Shown: positions 1-8,785, counted from the first letter of the stretch. The stretch: 64,000 nucleotides of DNA from Viridibacillus sp050278625 (GCF_050278625.1 NZ_JBNNTI010000002.1:133840-197839); one strand, 5' to 3'. Notes: generated by a model from the letters alone, not told the origin. Numbers and translations: made by a program.

Positions 1-311
1 CCAATTGGACTCAAAACACATTATCTGCTGTTGCAATTTGTTCCTCTGATAAACCTATATTTCTAGCTGTATTAGCATCAAATTTATAAATACCATTTTC
101 ATCTTCAATAATTGTTCATTTTATAATTTCTGATAATTCATTTAACTCTTTTTATTCTTGAATTGATAATTGATTTAACAAATTGTTTGATGATTCTTCT
201 TGTAATTGATAAGAATCATCAGAAGTTTCTGCAGCTTTAGTACTTGAAATTGTAGGAAGAAATAATGTCATTAATAAGGCTGAACTACTAGCTACTAAAA
301 TGTTTTTTCAT
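1..311 (-). pseudogene. Decayed small secreted-protein gene
   Basis: On the minus strand an ATG at 311 opens a lysine-rich start that shifts frame within a run of A. The shifted frame then reads as a classic signal peptide (ILVASSSALLMTLFLPTIS) followed by an acidic, Q/N/L-rich mature part. That frame carries a TAA at 152-154 and TGA codons at 116-118 and 11-13, yet between the stops it still reads like protein (for example NGIYKFDANTARNIGLSEEQ). I infer a small exported protein gene that has been lost. The family is not recognised, and the 3' end lies outside the window. Confidence 0.5.
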
Positions 312-545
312 TTTCCTGTTTATTACGTTTCTCAAAAATCCGCCTTCTTCCCTTTAAGTTTTATACAAACTAAAGAAACAAGATCACTTTCTATATACGC
401 TATTTTTCTAGGTAGCTTGTCCTCAAAAAATTAATTCTGACAAAGCTTATGAAGAAAATAGATTTTTTGAGCATACGAATCGCAATCGTAGAATTTTTTC
501 TCTATACTAGAGAATAGATTGCTAGCTGTTGGAAGGAGAATTTAA

Positions 546-896
546 ATGGAAATAGTACAAATCGAAAAGCTTCAACAACTTCTTAATTCCTTTGCGAATA
601 AAGATGTTTATATACATTTAGAGACGACCAACGGGGCTTATGCCTCTCATTTCAATGAAAAAGTATTCAACGCCGGTGCATTTATCCGTAACATTAAACT
701 TCAATATGAATTGGGTAAAGTTACAGCAGGTGTTCCTCACCGCGTTGGCTTGAAAATGGCTCATGGTTGGGTTTATGCGCAAGGCATTACTCACTATGAA
801 ATAGATGAACAAAATCGCTTGTTAATGGCTGGACATGACTATGACGGCAAATTAGCAGTAGCACTTGAAATTAGCGAAACACCATTTACTTATTAA
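546..896 (+). CDS. yojF: YojF (DUF1806) family protein
   Basis: This 116-residue protein matches the YojF/DUF1806 family in length and in its MEIVQIEKLQ start. The family is found next to bshB2 in many Bacillales, as here, where the next gene starts 16 bases downstream. YojF has no established catalytic role, and I see no signal peptide or membrane segment. The start is set by a strong GGAAGGAG at 531-538. A TATACT at 503-508 could be the -10 element, but I see no convincing -35. The pairing points to bacillithiol metabolism, which is inference from context. Confidence 0.88.
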   Translation: MEIVQIEKLQQLLNSFANKDVYIHLETTNGAYASHFNEKVFNAGAFIRNIKLQYELGKVTAGVPHRVGLKMAHGWVYAQGITHYEIDEQNRLLMAGHDYDGKLAVALEISETPFTY

Positions 897-912
897 TTAA
901 GGAGTGATACAG

Positions 913-1608
913 ATGACACTACAACCTGAACGACACGTACTTGTCGTATTCCCGCATCCTGATGATGAAGCATTTGGTGTTTCTGGCACCATTTCTACAT
1001 ATATCAATCAAGGTACACCTGTCACATATGCATGCTTAACACTTGGCGAAATGGGACGTAATCTTGGAAATCCCCCATTCGCGACACGTGAGACTTTACC
1101 TTTAGTCCGTAAAAAAGAATTGATAGCTTCATGTGAAGCAATGGGCGTTACAGATTTACGTATGATGGGATTACGCGATAAAACAGTAGAATTTGAAGAT
1201 GACGAGAAAATGGTTCAAATGATGACTGACCTTATCGATGAGTTGAATCCATCGTTAATCATCACGTTCTATCCAAATTATGCTGTACACCCTGACCATG
1301 AAGCAACTGCTCGTGCTGTTGTACGTGCCGTACGTCGTATGCCTGTAGAAGAGCGTCCGAAGTTACATGCTGTAGCTTTTGCGAATAATACCGGTGAAGG
1401 TCTTGGTGATCCAGATATTGTCAACAATATTCGCGATGTACGTGAGCAAAAGCTTGGCTCAATGCGCGCTCATATTTCTCAAACAGCTTGGATGCTTGAG
1501 GAGAATGAAAAACGACTAGAAGCTGGTGAACCAGAAGCTGAGAACTGGTTAACTTATGAACGTTTCTTTAGCTACCGCTGGAATGAAGATTTTGAAGAAC
1601 AATTTTAA
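913..1608 (+). CDS. bshB2: Bacillithiol biosynthesis deacetylase BshB2
   Basis: The protein (231 residues) belongs to the LmbE/PIG-L zinc deacetylases. In bacillithiol synthesis these remove the acetyl group from GlcNAc-malate to give GlcN-malate in the cytoplasm. The metal site is visible as HPDDEAFG near residue 15 and HPDHEATA near residue 135, both in family position. The ATG at 913 is preferred over the GTG at 904, because AAGGAG at 900-905 has correct spacing only for the later start. It follows yojF in an apparent two-gene operon. The partner genes bshA and bshC are not in the window. Confidence 0.92.
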   Translation: MTLQPERHVLVVFPHPDDEAFGVSGTISTYINQGTPVTYACLTLGEMGRNLGNPPFATRETLPLVRKKELIASCEAMGVTDLRMMGLRDKTVEFEDDEKMVQMMTDLIDELNPSLIITFYPNYAVHPDHEATARAVVRAVRRMPVEERPKLHAVAFANNTGEGLGDPDIVNNIRDVREQKLGSMRAHISQTAWMLEENEKRLEAGEPEAENWLTYERFFSYRWNEDFEEQF

Positions 1609-1732
1609 AAGAATACTGACTCCCCCTAGTAATATTTTTTTAAAAGAATGCTAGGGATGTTTTGTTTTCTAGAGACCAATAAATGTATTCATGTTTATTA
1701 TTGTCTGAAAATTATGTCTTTTACATAAACTA

Positions 1733-1761
1733 TTTACATCTGAATGTAAACTCTTTATGAT
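1733..1761 (+). promoter_or_regulatory. SigA-type promoter of the YjiH transporter gene
   Basis: TTTACA at 1733-1738 and TATGAT at 1756-1761 are separated by 17 bases, a good housekeeping promoter. The last base of the -10 element is the first base of the ARG-box-like palindrome at 1761-1774. Other short palindromes lie just upstream (TTATGT/ACATAA around 1712-1728). Confidence 0.55.
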
Positions 1762-1774
1762 GAATAAATATTCA
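1761..1774 (+). promoter_or_regulatory. ARG-box-like operator (ArgR/AhrC)
   Basis: TGAATAAATATTCA is symmetric except for its two central bases and matches the core of the Bacillus ARG box (TGAAT-A/T-rich-ATTCA). It abuts the -10 element of the promoter, a position suited to repression. The match is seen directly; binding by the arginine repressor is inference. Confidence 0.5.
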
Positions 1775-1802
1775 ACTATAAAAATGAGGTATTTAATATA
1801 AA

Positions 1803-3158
1803 ATGAAAAAATTCCCTATATCTACTTGGCTATTATTTATATTTCCGTCACTGATTGGCGTGTTCTTATTTATGACGCCACTTAAGACTGCTGATGGTTG
1901 GAAAGTTCCTATTGCGATTTTGGCGAATTTACTTGCCGGATCTTTGGTTTCATTCATTTCCTGGTTTACAGTTATCGTATTCTTCATCGCAGCATTAGGT
2001 TCGGTTGCTTATCACTTTATTCCGCAAAAGAACCCTGAAAAGCCAACAATGTTCGATGGTATTTTCCGTGTAAATTGGTTTTGGACAATAGCACGTGTTC
2101 TTGGTTTTGTTTTTGCATTTATGGTTGTACAAGACTTCGGTCCTAGCGCAATCCGTAATGAAAATACAGGTGGTCTGTTAATGAATCCAGACGGTGGTCT
2201 TGTGACTTTCCTATTCACGATTTTCTTATTTGCAGGCTTACTGCTTCCATTCTTAACTCAGTTCGGCTTACTTGAATTCTTCGGTACAATGATGGTTAAA
2301 ATTATGCGACCATTATTCAAAATTCCGGGGCGTTCTTCAATTGATGCATTAGCTTCTTGGATTGGTGATGGTACAATTGGTGTCCTTTTAACTAATCGTC
2401 AATATGAAGAAGGCAATTATACGCAAAAGGAATCTGCAATTATCGCGACTTCTTTTTCAATTGTATCAATCACATTCTGTATCGTGGTAATTGATACAGT
2501 GCATTTAGGTGAGTATTTTATTCCATTTTACGGAGCGGTTGTTCTATGTGGCTTAATACTAGCCTTGATCATGCCCCGTATTTATCCCCTTTCTAAGAAA
2601 AAGGACACATATATCAATGGGAAACCACTTGATCTTGAACGCGAAAAATTACCAGAAGGCTATAATATGATTACACACGGTTTAGAAAATGCATTAAATA
2701 CAGCTGAACGTAATCGTAATTTCAGTAAATTTTTCGTTGATGGTTTTAAAAACGTTTTAGATATGTGGTTCGGTGTTGCACCGATTGTTATGGCTTTTGG
2801 TACTGTAGCATTAATGCTTGCCGAATTTACTGGTATCTTCACGTTCTTAGGAAAACCATTTGAGCCAATTTTAACAATGCTTGGTTTACCTGAAGCTGCT
2901 GAAGCTGCACAAACTATAGTTGTAGGTTTTGCTGATATGTTCTTACCTACTATTCTTGGTTCTGGTATTGAATCAGACTTAACACGTTTTGTAATTGCGG
3001 GTGTTTCTGTTTCTCAGTTAATTTACATGTCAGAGGTTGGTGGCTTAATCCTTGGTACGAAAATTCCGCTTAACTTTTTTGAGTTAATCCTTATTTTCTT
3101 ATTACGTACTTTAATTTCTTTACCAATTATCGCTGGTATCGGTCATTTAATTTTTTAA
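1803..3158 (+). CDS. YjiH family membrane transporter (nucleoside-recognition/Gate domains)
   Basis: This 451-residue integral membrane protein has about ten hydrophobic segments and resembles the YjiH family, which carries duplicated nucleoside-recognition (Gate) domains. Recognisable stretches are SSIDALASWIGDGTIGVLL near residue 178 and ADMFLPTILGSGIESD near residue 378. The substrate of YjiH proteins is not firmly established. The ARG-box-like operator on its promoter suggests an amino acid related to arginine, which is inference only. The ribosome-binding site (GAGG) is weak and distant. A strong terminator follows at 3161-3205, so the gene is monocistronic. Confidence 0.8.
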   Translation: MKKFPISTWLLFIFPSLIGVFLFMTPLKTADGWKVPIAILANLLAGSLVSFISWFTVIVFFIAALGSVAYHFIPQKNPEKPTMFDGIFRVNWFWTIARVLGFVFAFMVVQDFGPSAIRNENTGGLLMNPDGGLVTFLFTIFLFAGLLLPFLTQFGLLEFFGTMMVKIMRPLFKIPGRSSIDALASWIGDGTIGVLLTNRQYEEGNYTQKESAIIATSFSIVSITFCIVVIDTVHLGEYFIPFYGAVVLCGLILALIMPRIYPLSKKKDTYINGKPLDLEREKLPEGYNMITHGLENALNTAERNRNFSKFFVDGFKNVLDMWFGVAPIVMAFGTVALMLAEFTGIFTFLGKPFEPILTMLGLPEAAEAAQTIVVGFADMFLPTILGSGIESDLTRFVIAGVSVSQLIYMSEVGGLILGTKIPLNFFELILIFLLRTLISLPIIAGIGHLIF

Positions 3159-3160
3159 TA

Positions 3161-3205
3161 AAAAAAGAAGGACAGTCTTATTTAAAAGGCTGTCCTTCTT
3201 TTTAT
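3161..3205 (+). terminator. Intrinsic terminator after yjiH-like gene
   Basis: A 13-bp stem (AAAAGAAGGACAG pairing with CTGTCCTTCTTTT) is followed by a T run. Confidence 0.85.
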
Positions 3206-3338
3206 TTATATAGTAAGCATATTATAAATTAAATAACTTGATAAACCTATTGTTTCTGTATTCTTATATAGGTTTCTTTTTAAGGAAATTAACTTTAATA
3301 TAAGTTATTTTCTTTAAAATATACCATAAAAACAAAGT

Positions 3339-5504
3339 CTATTCTTTTATACTGCAAAGAAACCCTTGCTTCAAACATATATCAATCATAAATTTCTTAT
3401 AACCTACTGATTCAAATTCAACACCAATTGCTTGTCCACTTAACTCTCGTATTTCACCTTTACCAAAGACATGATGCTCTACGCGATTATTTAACTGCAA
3501 ATCTTCTTTTTTAGTAATGGCATTTACGGGAATATCCCGAGCGTGTTTACTTTCTCGATAACTAATTTCTTTTTTCACTAACCCCTTCCCCTTCACTAAA
3601 CGGCGAACTTGTTTTATGAACTGAGACTCCTCTACATGTTCATCATCTTTTAAATGATAAGTAAGCAATTCTAAATGCTTGCGTGCTCGAGTCATCCCTA
3701 CGTAAAAGAGGCGTACGGCTTCTTCTATCGGTTCACTATTATCTTCATCCTGTTGTTTTATATCATCCTTTGAAGGAATAACGCCATCAACTAGATCAAT
3801 CATATACACGTTGTCATATTCAAGCCCCTTTGCACTATGCAAAGTAGATAAAGTGACTACATCACGCCCTTTGTTTGACCAAGAAGTTTTCATAATTTCT
3901 TCTAGTTCTTTTAATCGTTTTGCGAATGCTTCAAGATTCGTTAAACCAATTGCTATATGCTCTAATTGATTTAGGACACCTAATAACCCTTCCTCATTAA
4001 AGCCAAGATGTTCAGCCGTATTGCGAATCGATTTTTCATAACCCAAGTTTTTACGAATGATTTTAATTGCTTCTTCTGGTTCTAAAACATTTATCTTATT
4101 AATTAACTGCTTTGTTTTTTTTAATGCCTGCTCTTGATAGTCTGCATGCCTCACAGTTTGAAGCTGATCAAAAACTGAAGTTTTGTCATTATTGTTTTTT
4201 AAATACATCATTTGTTTTTTCGTAATGTAAGCACTCATTTTCGTATGCACTTTTTCAAGAATGTCTACACGTGAATCATTATAGGAAAGGCGCATGAAAT
4301 TGATAATATCTTCTACAATCCAATGTCGGAAAAATTTCAAATCTACGTCTTTCATATAGAATGGCAAACCTGCTTTATTTAACTTATCCACTAAACGGAT
4401 GGCGGAAGAATTATTACGGTATAAGATGGCTGTTTCTTGTGGATTGCTACTCTTCTCAATTTCTTGAATGACATAGTTTAGTTGTAGCTCATAGCGCTGC
4501 ATATTATGGATTTCAATTGACTCCCCAGTTGGATTTTCCGTAAACATTTCCTTTGCATAGCGCTTTGGATTTCGTTTAATGAAGTCATTTGCTGTTTTCA
4601 CGATTTCTGGTGTAGAGCGATAGTTTTGAGTCATTGTTAAAATTTTTGCTTGTGGATAAATCTTTTCAAATTCTAATAACTTTTGTACGTCTGAACCACG
4701 CCACATGAAGATAGATTGGTCATCATCAGCTACAACACAAAGATTATTTTGTGGTTTTGCTAAGATTGTAATAATTTCATGCTGTATCACGGAATTATCC
4801 TGACTTTCATCCGTTAAAATGTATTCAAAGCGGTGCTGATATTTCGTACGAATTTGCTCATCCTCTTGTAAAATGCGTAAGCAGTATGTGAGCATATCAT
4901 CAAAATCGAGAAGTGGGTGATGCGGGTTTTGCATTTTGAATTGTTCATACGCTTTATACATATCCTCTATGCCTGAGATGGAGGATTTCACGGTACTTAG
5001 CTGCTTACTTGAAAGCATACGGTTCTTCACATAGCTAATATAGGTGAGGAGTTCGTCCATTTCATCTTCAGTTGGATTTGTATCCTTCATTTCAGTAAAT
5101 ATATTTCGAAGGATTATTTTTTTATGCAGCGGAACGTCATTACCCCCTTCCACTAGTTGAAAAGTTATTCGTTGCTTTGCAAAGTATTCTCGTACTACTT
5201 GAAAAGCAAAGCTATGAATTGTGGAGAAATGTACCTTTTCACGCGTAAGTTTGCCAAAGAATTGGTCAAAGCGTTGTGCCATGTCTTGTGCGGATGCTTT
5301 ACTAAATGTAATGGCTAAGATCGTATGTGCTGGTATTTTCTTCACTAGCAATAGATAACCAATTTTCATATTCAAAGTCGTAGTTTTTCCTGAACCGGGT
5401 GATGCTAATAATAGCAATGGACCGTCCGAATATCGAACTGCCTGTTTTTGTACATCATTTAATGATACACCCGTATGTTGTTGCATCTTATCAAAGAAAT
5501 TCAT
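3339..5504 (-). CDS. UvrD/PcrA-like superfamily 1 DNA helicase
   Basis: The protein (about 721 residues) is an ATP-dependent 3'-5' helicase of the UvrD/Rep group. Walker A is LASPGSGKTTT near residue 40, motif II is LTDESQD near residue 230, the VADDDQSIFMWRG and QNYRS motifs follow near residues 255 and 285, and TLHSAKGLEYD with VGMTRARK lie in the C-terminal half. The C-terminus (VEHHVFGKGEI) resembles the Tudor-like tail of PcrA-type helicases. It is not PcrA itself, which sits with ligA in Bacillales. An accessory repair or recombination helicase is likely. I place the start at 5504, 12 bases after AAAGGA; an ATG at 5534 is also open but lacks a ribosome-binding site. Confidence 0.85.
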   Translation of the reverse strand: MNFFDKMQQHTGVSLNDVQKQAVRYSDGPLLLLASPGSGKTTTLNMKIGYLLLVKKIPAHTILAITFSKASAQDMAQRFDQFFGKLTREKVHFSTIHSFAFQVVREYFAKQRITFQLVEGGNDVPLHKKIILRNIFTEMKDTNPTEDEMDELLTYISYVKNRMLSSKQLSTVKSSISGIEDMYKAYEQFKMQNPHHPLLDFDDMLTYCLRILQEDEQIRTKYQHRFEYILTDESQDNSVIQHEIITILAKPQNNLCVVADDDQSIFMWRGSDVQKLLEFEKIYPQAKILTMTQNYRSTPEIVKTANDFIKRNPKRYAKEMFTENPTGESIEIHNMQRYELQLNYVIQEIEKSSNPQETAILYRNNSSAIRLVDKLNKAGLPFYMKDVDLKFFRHWIVEDIINFMRLSYNDSRVDILEKVHTKMSAYITKKQMMYLKNNNDKTSVFDQLQTVRHADYQEQALKKTKQLINKINVLEPEEAIKIIRKNLGYEKSIRNTAEHLGFNEEGLLGVLNQLEHIAIGLTNLEAFAKRLKELEEIMKTSWSNKGRDVVTLSTLHSAKGLEYDNVYMIDLVDGVIPSKDDIKQQDEDNSEPIEEAVRLFYVGMTRARKHLELLTYHLKDDEHVEESQFIKQVRRLVKGKGLVKKEISYRESKHARDIPVNAITKKEDLQLNNRVEHHVFGKGEIRELSGQAIGVEFESVGYKKFMIDICLKQGFLCSIKE

Positions 5505-5667
5505 TTGTACTTTTAATCCTTTCCGTTCATTCACTGTTATTTACATTATAACTGAAAGCTGGTTGGAAACGTTTTTTTGCCCGCTTAAACAATAAATTGC
5601 GAAACATTTAGAATTAACTTAATATTTAGTTCATTACGATTAGATAATATGTTAAAATGAATAAATG

Positions 5668-5682
5668 AATTTTCAGGAATCG
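5668..5682 (+). promoter_or_regulatory. Possible CodY box in the ilvA leader
   Basis: AATTTTCAGGAATCG matches the CodY consensus AATTTTCWGAAAATT at 11 of 15 positions and lies between a weak promoter (TTCATT, 17 bases, TAAAAT at 5653-5658) and the start codon. ilvA belongs to the CodY regulon in B. subtilis. The match is only moderate. Confidence 0.3.
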
Positions 5683-5700
5683 GAGGTTAGACGAATAATT

Positions 5701-6963
5701 ATGACAGTATCAGATGTGAAGACCGTTCAGGTGGAAAATGTACTAATTGCTTATCAATTTTTAAAAGATGTTGTTGCACACACACCATTACAAAAAAATG
5801 ACTATTTATCTGAAAAATATAGTTGTACTGTTTATTTAAAACGCGAAGACTTACAACATGTACGTTCTTTTAAACTACGAGGTGCCTATTATAAGATTAA
5901 AAGTATAGAGTATGATGCACGTGAAAAAGGTGTTGTCTGCGCAAGTGCGGGCAACCACGCGCAAGGGGTTGCATATGCGTGTGCACATTTAGGTATTCGT
6001 GGTCATATTTTCATGCCAACAACTACTCCTTCTCAAAAAATTGAGCAAGTGAAAATGTTTGGACGTGAATTTGTAGAGGTTATTTTATCGGGCGATACTT
6101 TTGATGATTCTGCTAGAAGTGCGCAGGCATTTTCAAAGGCTGAAGAACATATTTTCATTCACCCATTCGATGATATAGATGTAATTTCAGGACAAGGTAC
6201 CGTTGCCGTAGAAGTGATGAATGATATTGAAGAGCCGATTGACTATGTATTTGGTAGTATTGGTGGGGGCGGTTTAATTGCCGGAGTATCTGCCTATATT
6301 AAAAATCTTTCACCTCAAACTAACATTATTGGTGTTGAGCCAGGTGGTGCTGCGAGTATGAAGGCAGCTTTTGCTAACGGTGGTCCTGTTGCCTTAGATT
6401 ATATCGAAAAATTTGTTGATGGTGCAGCTGTACAGCGTGTTGGCGATACTACATATGCACTTTGCAAAAAGTATGTTGATGATATTATTGCTGTTCCTGA
6501 AGGTAAAGTATGTACGACAATTTTGAGCTTATACAATAAGCATGCAATTATTGCCGAACCAGCTGGCGCTTTACCTGTTGCGGCACTGGATGCTTATCAA
6601 AATCAGATTAAGGGTAAATCCGTTGTTTGTATAATTAGCGGTGGTAATAATGACATCGGTCGTATGCAAGAAATCAAAGAGAAATCCTTAATTCATGAAG
6701 GCTTACTATATTATTTCATCGTTAATTTTCCACAGCGCGCAGGAGCCCTTCGCCAGTTCCTTAGTGAGGTACTTGGTCCAGATGATGATATTACAACATT
6801 CGAATATACTAAGAAGAACAATAAAGAAAGTGGTCCAGCCCTTGTAGGCATCGAGTTAAAACGTCCTGAAAATTATGCGGGTTTAATTGGTCGTATGAAA
6901 CTTAATGGCTTCTCATTTAAAGAAGTAAACAATGATAGTACGTTATTTGCTCTTTTGGTTTAG
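5701..6963 (+). CDS. ilvA: Threonine ammonia-lyase (threonine dehydratase), biosynthetic type
   Basis: IlvA deaminates L-threonine to 2-oxobutyrate, the first committed step to isoleucine, using pyridoxal phosphate. The PLP lysine is in SFKLRGAY near residue 57, the phosphate-binding loop is GSIGGGGLIAGV near residue 187, and the C-terminal ACT-like regulatory region (LLYYFIVNFPQRAGALRQF) starts near residue 335. The 420-residue length fits the Bacillus enzyme. I chose ATG 5701 because GGAGG at 5682-5686 precedes it; an in-frame ATG at 5665 has no ribosome-binding site. The gene stands alone, with its own terminator and no other ilv genes nearby. Confidence 0.95.
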   Translation: MTVSDVKTVQVENVLIAYQFLKDVVAHTPLQKNDYLSEKYSCTVYLKREDLQHVRSFKLRGAYYKIKSIEYDAREKGVVCASAGNHAQGVAYACAHLGIRGHIFMPTTTPSQKIEQVKMFGREFVEVILSGDTFDDSARSAQAFSKAEEHIFIHPFDDIDVISGQGTVAVEVMNDIEEPIDYVFGSIGGGGLIAGVSAYIKNLSPQTNIIGVEPGGAASMKAAFANGGPVALDYIEKFVDGAAVQRVGDTTYALCKKYVDDIIAVPEGKVCTTILSLYNKHAIIAEPAGALPVAALDAYQNQIKGKSVVCIISGGNNDIGRMQEIKEKSLIHEGLLYYFIVNFPQRAGALRQFLSEVLGPDDDITTFEYTKKNNKESGPALVGIELKRPENYAGLIGRMKLNGFSFKEVNNDSTLFALLV

Positions 6964-6971
6964 TATTCACA

Positions 6972-7012
6972 AAAAAAACGGAATCTTCTAAGTTAGAAGA
7001 TTCCGTTTTCAT
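6972..7012 (+). terminator. Intrinsic terminator after ilvA
   Basis: A 17-bp arm pair (AAAACGGAATCTTCTAA with its complement) closes on one base and ends in TTTT. Confidence 0.85.
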
Positions 7013-7040
7013 TTCTATGTTTTCCAACCCTGGCTTGCAC

Positions 7041-7133
7041 TAAGGTGGAATTCTTTTGGATTCTGGAATCGAACCCACCTTAAAGCGGGATTTTATACAT
7101 GACAGTCCTATAGGATGTACTGTAATCATGTAT
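7041..7133. other. Two nested inverted-repeat structures in a gene-free stretch
   Basis: TAAGGTGG at 7041-7048 pairs with CCACCTTA at 7075-7082, enclosing the shorter palindromic arms GATTC and GAATC. Immediately after, ATACATGA at 7095-7102 pairs with TCATGTAT at 7126-7133, enclosing ACAGT/ACTGT. The minus strand also contains GGTTCGATTCC, a tRNA T-loop-like word, but no full cloverleaf can be drawn. No gene is visible between 7013 and 7346. Confidence 0.4.
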
Positions 7134-7346
7134 TCCCCTAAATATAAATTTCTATAAACTAACCTTCTTTAATTTTCTCTATTTCAGTCTAAAGGAGCTT
7201 ATCAATTACAGCCCCTCCTTATTCTAATAAACACTTCTACCCTTTAAACTTCAGTAATATATAGTAAAAACACGCTAACGCTAACCCCAAGGCCATTATA
7301 AAAATTTATACGAATACATCAAAAGAATCTCAAGGTGAACTATTTT

Positions 7347-7584
7347 TTATCTATCAACATCTTTATAGCTATTAAACTTGGCAAGAGAGTTACTACATAA
7401 TTTCGATTTATAAACCTTTGCTATTGTAAAAATTATACTAAAAAGAATCGCACTATATTCTTGTATTCTCCATGTTGTTATTTGTAAGTCTTCAAATAAC
7501 AACATGAAAAAACTGGTCATAGAAAATATACCCGCTCCTATGCAGATGAAAATCACTTTGAAACTTGGTAAAATATACCTTCAA
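7347..7584 (-). pseudogene. Small membrane protein gene, probably frameshifted near its start
   Basis: A GTG at 7556 opens a 69-residue reading frame with two hydrophobic segments (IFICIGAGIFSMTSFFMLLF and YSAILFSIIFTIAKVY). That GTG has no ribosome-binding site. A good one (AAAAAGGAG) instead serves a TTG at 7584, whose frame ends after 30 codons. In the frame of the GTG, the preceding codons read ILPSFK directly into the first membrane segment. I infer that the gene began at 7584 and has lost two bases, or gained one, near codon 2. The family is not recognised. Confidence 0.4.
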
Positions 7585-7727
7585 TATTGCAACTCCTTTT
7601 TAAGTTATTCAACTCTATTATAAATAAACTATATTTTTCTTACTTGAGGCTAAGAAACGGTTTTATACTATGGATTTATTTTATCATTCAAGCTATCTCT
7701 GATATCAGATTTTACGATATAGGTAAA

Positions 7728-7765
7728 CAAAAAGCAGGAACCCTTAGACAGGGTTCCTGCTTTGC
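7728..7765 (-). terminator. Intrinsic terminator of the ABC-transporter remnant
   Basis: AAAGCAGGAACCCT pairs with AGGGTTCCTGCTTT and is followed by T residues on the minus strand. Confidence 0.75.
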
Positions 7766-7777
7766 AATTTCTTCTTA

Positions 7778-8041
7778 CTATACACTTAGTAGAGTTCGAT
7801 CTGATACAAGCTTTTCACCGCGAATACATTGGAATGCATTCATTAAATCGGCGATTGTTAAGTCTTTTTTCGCTTCTGGTTCTACTTCTAATATAATTTG
7901 GCCTTTATCCATCATTATGAGGCGATTGCCGAGATCAAGCGCTTGTTGCATATTGTGGGTAACCATTATTGTCGTTAGATTATCCTTTTCTACTAGCTGC
8001 TTAGTTAAATTCGTAATGAGCTCTGCACGTGAAGTGTTCAC
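7778..8041 (-). pseudogene. 3' remnant of an ABC transporter ATP-binding gene
   Basis: The 87 residues match only the last third of an ABC ATPase: NTSRAELITNLTKQL, then the H-loop region TIMVTHNMQQALDLGNRLIM, then a C-terminal tail ending in SDRTLLSV. This tail is typical of ATPases paired with TrpX/ABC_sub_bind-type substrate-binding proteins. Walker A, the signature motif and Walker B are all missing, and no permease or binding-protein gene lies upstream. The terminator is still intact. I read it as the stump of a deleted transporter operon; it cannot bind ATP by itself. Confidence 0.75.
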
Positions 8042-8204
8042 TCTATCCCATTTTTAAATTAAGCACTTTAAAGAAATTGAACTGGGGTAGAAATAAACAC
8101 TTCTTGCAATGACAATTGATTTAAATATGATTCGATCTATTAGATTTTTAATCCATGTACAAACTAAATCTACTATGATATGCTATGATGCATGCTTTTT
8201 ATTA

Positions 8205-8243
8205 CGTGGTTCGAAACCATCCCACGAAAAAAAACTAGGGGGA
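8205..8243 (+). ncRNA. preQ1-I riboswitch upstream of queT
   Basis: CGTGG at 8205-8209 pairs with CCACG at 8222-8226 around the loop TTCGAAACCATC. It is followed by the A-rich tail GAAAAAAAACTAGGGGG that defines the class I preQ1 aptamer. The G-rich end of the tail can pair with the CC of the loop (the pseudoknot) and is also the ribosome-binding site of the gene starting at 8252. The predicted effect is translational shut-off by preQ1. The downstream QueT gene strongly supports the assignment. Confidence 0.85.
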
Positions 8244-8251
8244 AATGAATA

Positions 8252-8740
8252 ATGAAAGTAAAATCTTTGGCTACTAGCGGAATTATCGCAGCGCTTTATA
8301 TTGCTGTGTCCATGCTAATTGCCCCACTAGCATTCGGTGCTATACAGTTCCGTATTGCTGAGATGTTCAATCATCTCGTTGTCTTCAATAAAAAGTACTT
8401 TGTCGGCATAGTACTTGGTGTATTTATTACGAATCTATTTTCACCACTAGGTATGTATGACTTACTCTTCGGTCTTGGCCAATCGGTCTTAGCCTTAGGT
8501 ATTACAATTTTTGCGAAACGTTTCATTAACGGACATATGAAGCAAATGATTTTTGGAACAGTCATATTTACATTTACAATGTTCATAATCGCAATCGAAT
8601 TGTATCTCGCTTTCGACCTACCTTTCTTATATACTTGGTTAACGGTTGCTTTTGGTGAATTAGTAGTAATGGGTATTGGTATTCCGGTTATGCTAGCACT
8701 GAACAAACGTATTAACTTTAATAAGCTAATTGAAGGTTAA
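8252..8740 (+). CDS. queT: QueT family queuosine-precursor transporter
   Basis: The 162-residue protein has five to six membrane segments and fits the QueT family, predicted S-components of ECF transporters importing queuosine precursors such as preQ1. Family-type features are the MKVKSLATSGIIAALYIA start, FRIAEMFNHLVVF near residue 33 and ITNLFSPLGMYDLLFG near residue 59. The preQ1-I riboswitch in its leader independently supports the substrate. The energising ECF module is not encoded nearby. A strong terminator follows. Confidence 0.92.
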   Translation: MKVKSLATSGIIAALYIAVSMLIAPLAFGAIQFRIAEMFNHLVVFNKKYFVGIVLGVFITNLFSPLGMYDLLFGLGQSVLALGITIFAKRFINGHMKQMIFGTVIFTFTMFIIAIELYLAFDLPFLYTWLTVAFGELVVMGIGIPVMLALNKRINFNKLIEG

Positions 8741-8746
8741 TATTAT

Positions 8747-8785
8747 AACCACCTCCCCGCAATTTTGCGGAGAGGTGGTTTTTTG
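8747..8785 (+). terminator. Intrinsic terminator after queT
   Basis: AACCACCTC pairs with GAGGTGGTT around a second CCGCAA/TTGCGG stem and is followed by six T. Confidence 0.88.

Noticed and set aside
1624..1656. Terminator after bshB2 (CCCTAG/CTAGGG)
   Set aside because: A 6-bp stem with a 21-base loop is too weak to call.
7055..7085. tRNA gene on the minus strand (GGTTCGATTCC word)
   Set aside because: The T stem does not pair, and no acceptor, D or anticodon arm can be drawn.
7587..8057. 156-codon plus-strand ORF
   Set aside because: It runs through the terminator and antisense to the ABC ATPase remnant; the product has no protein-like features.
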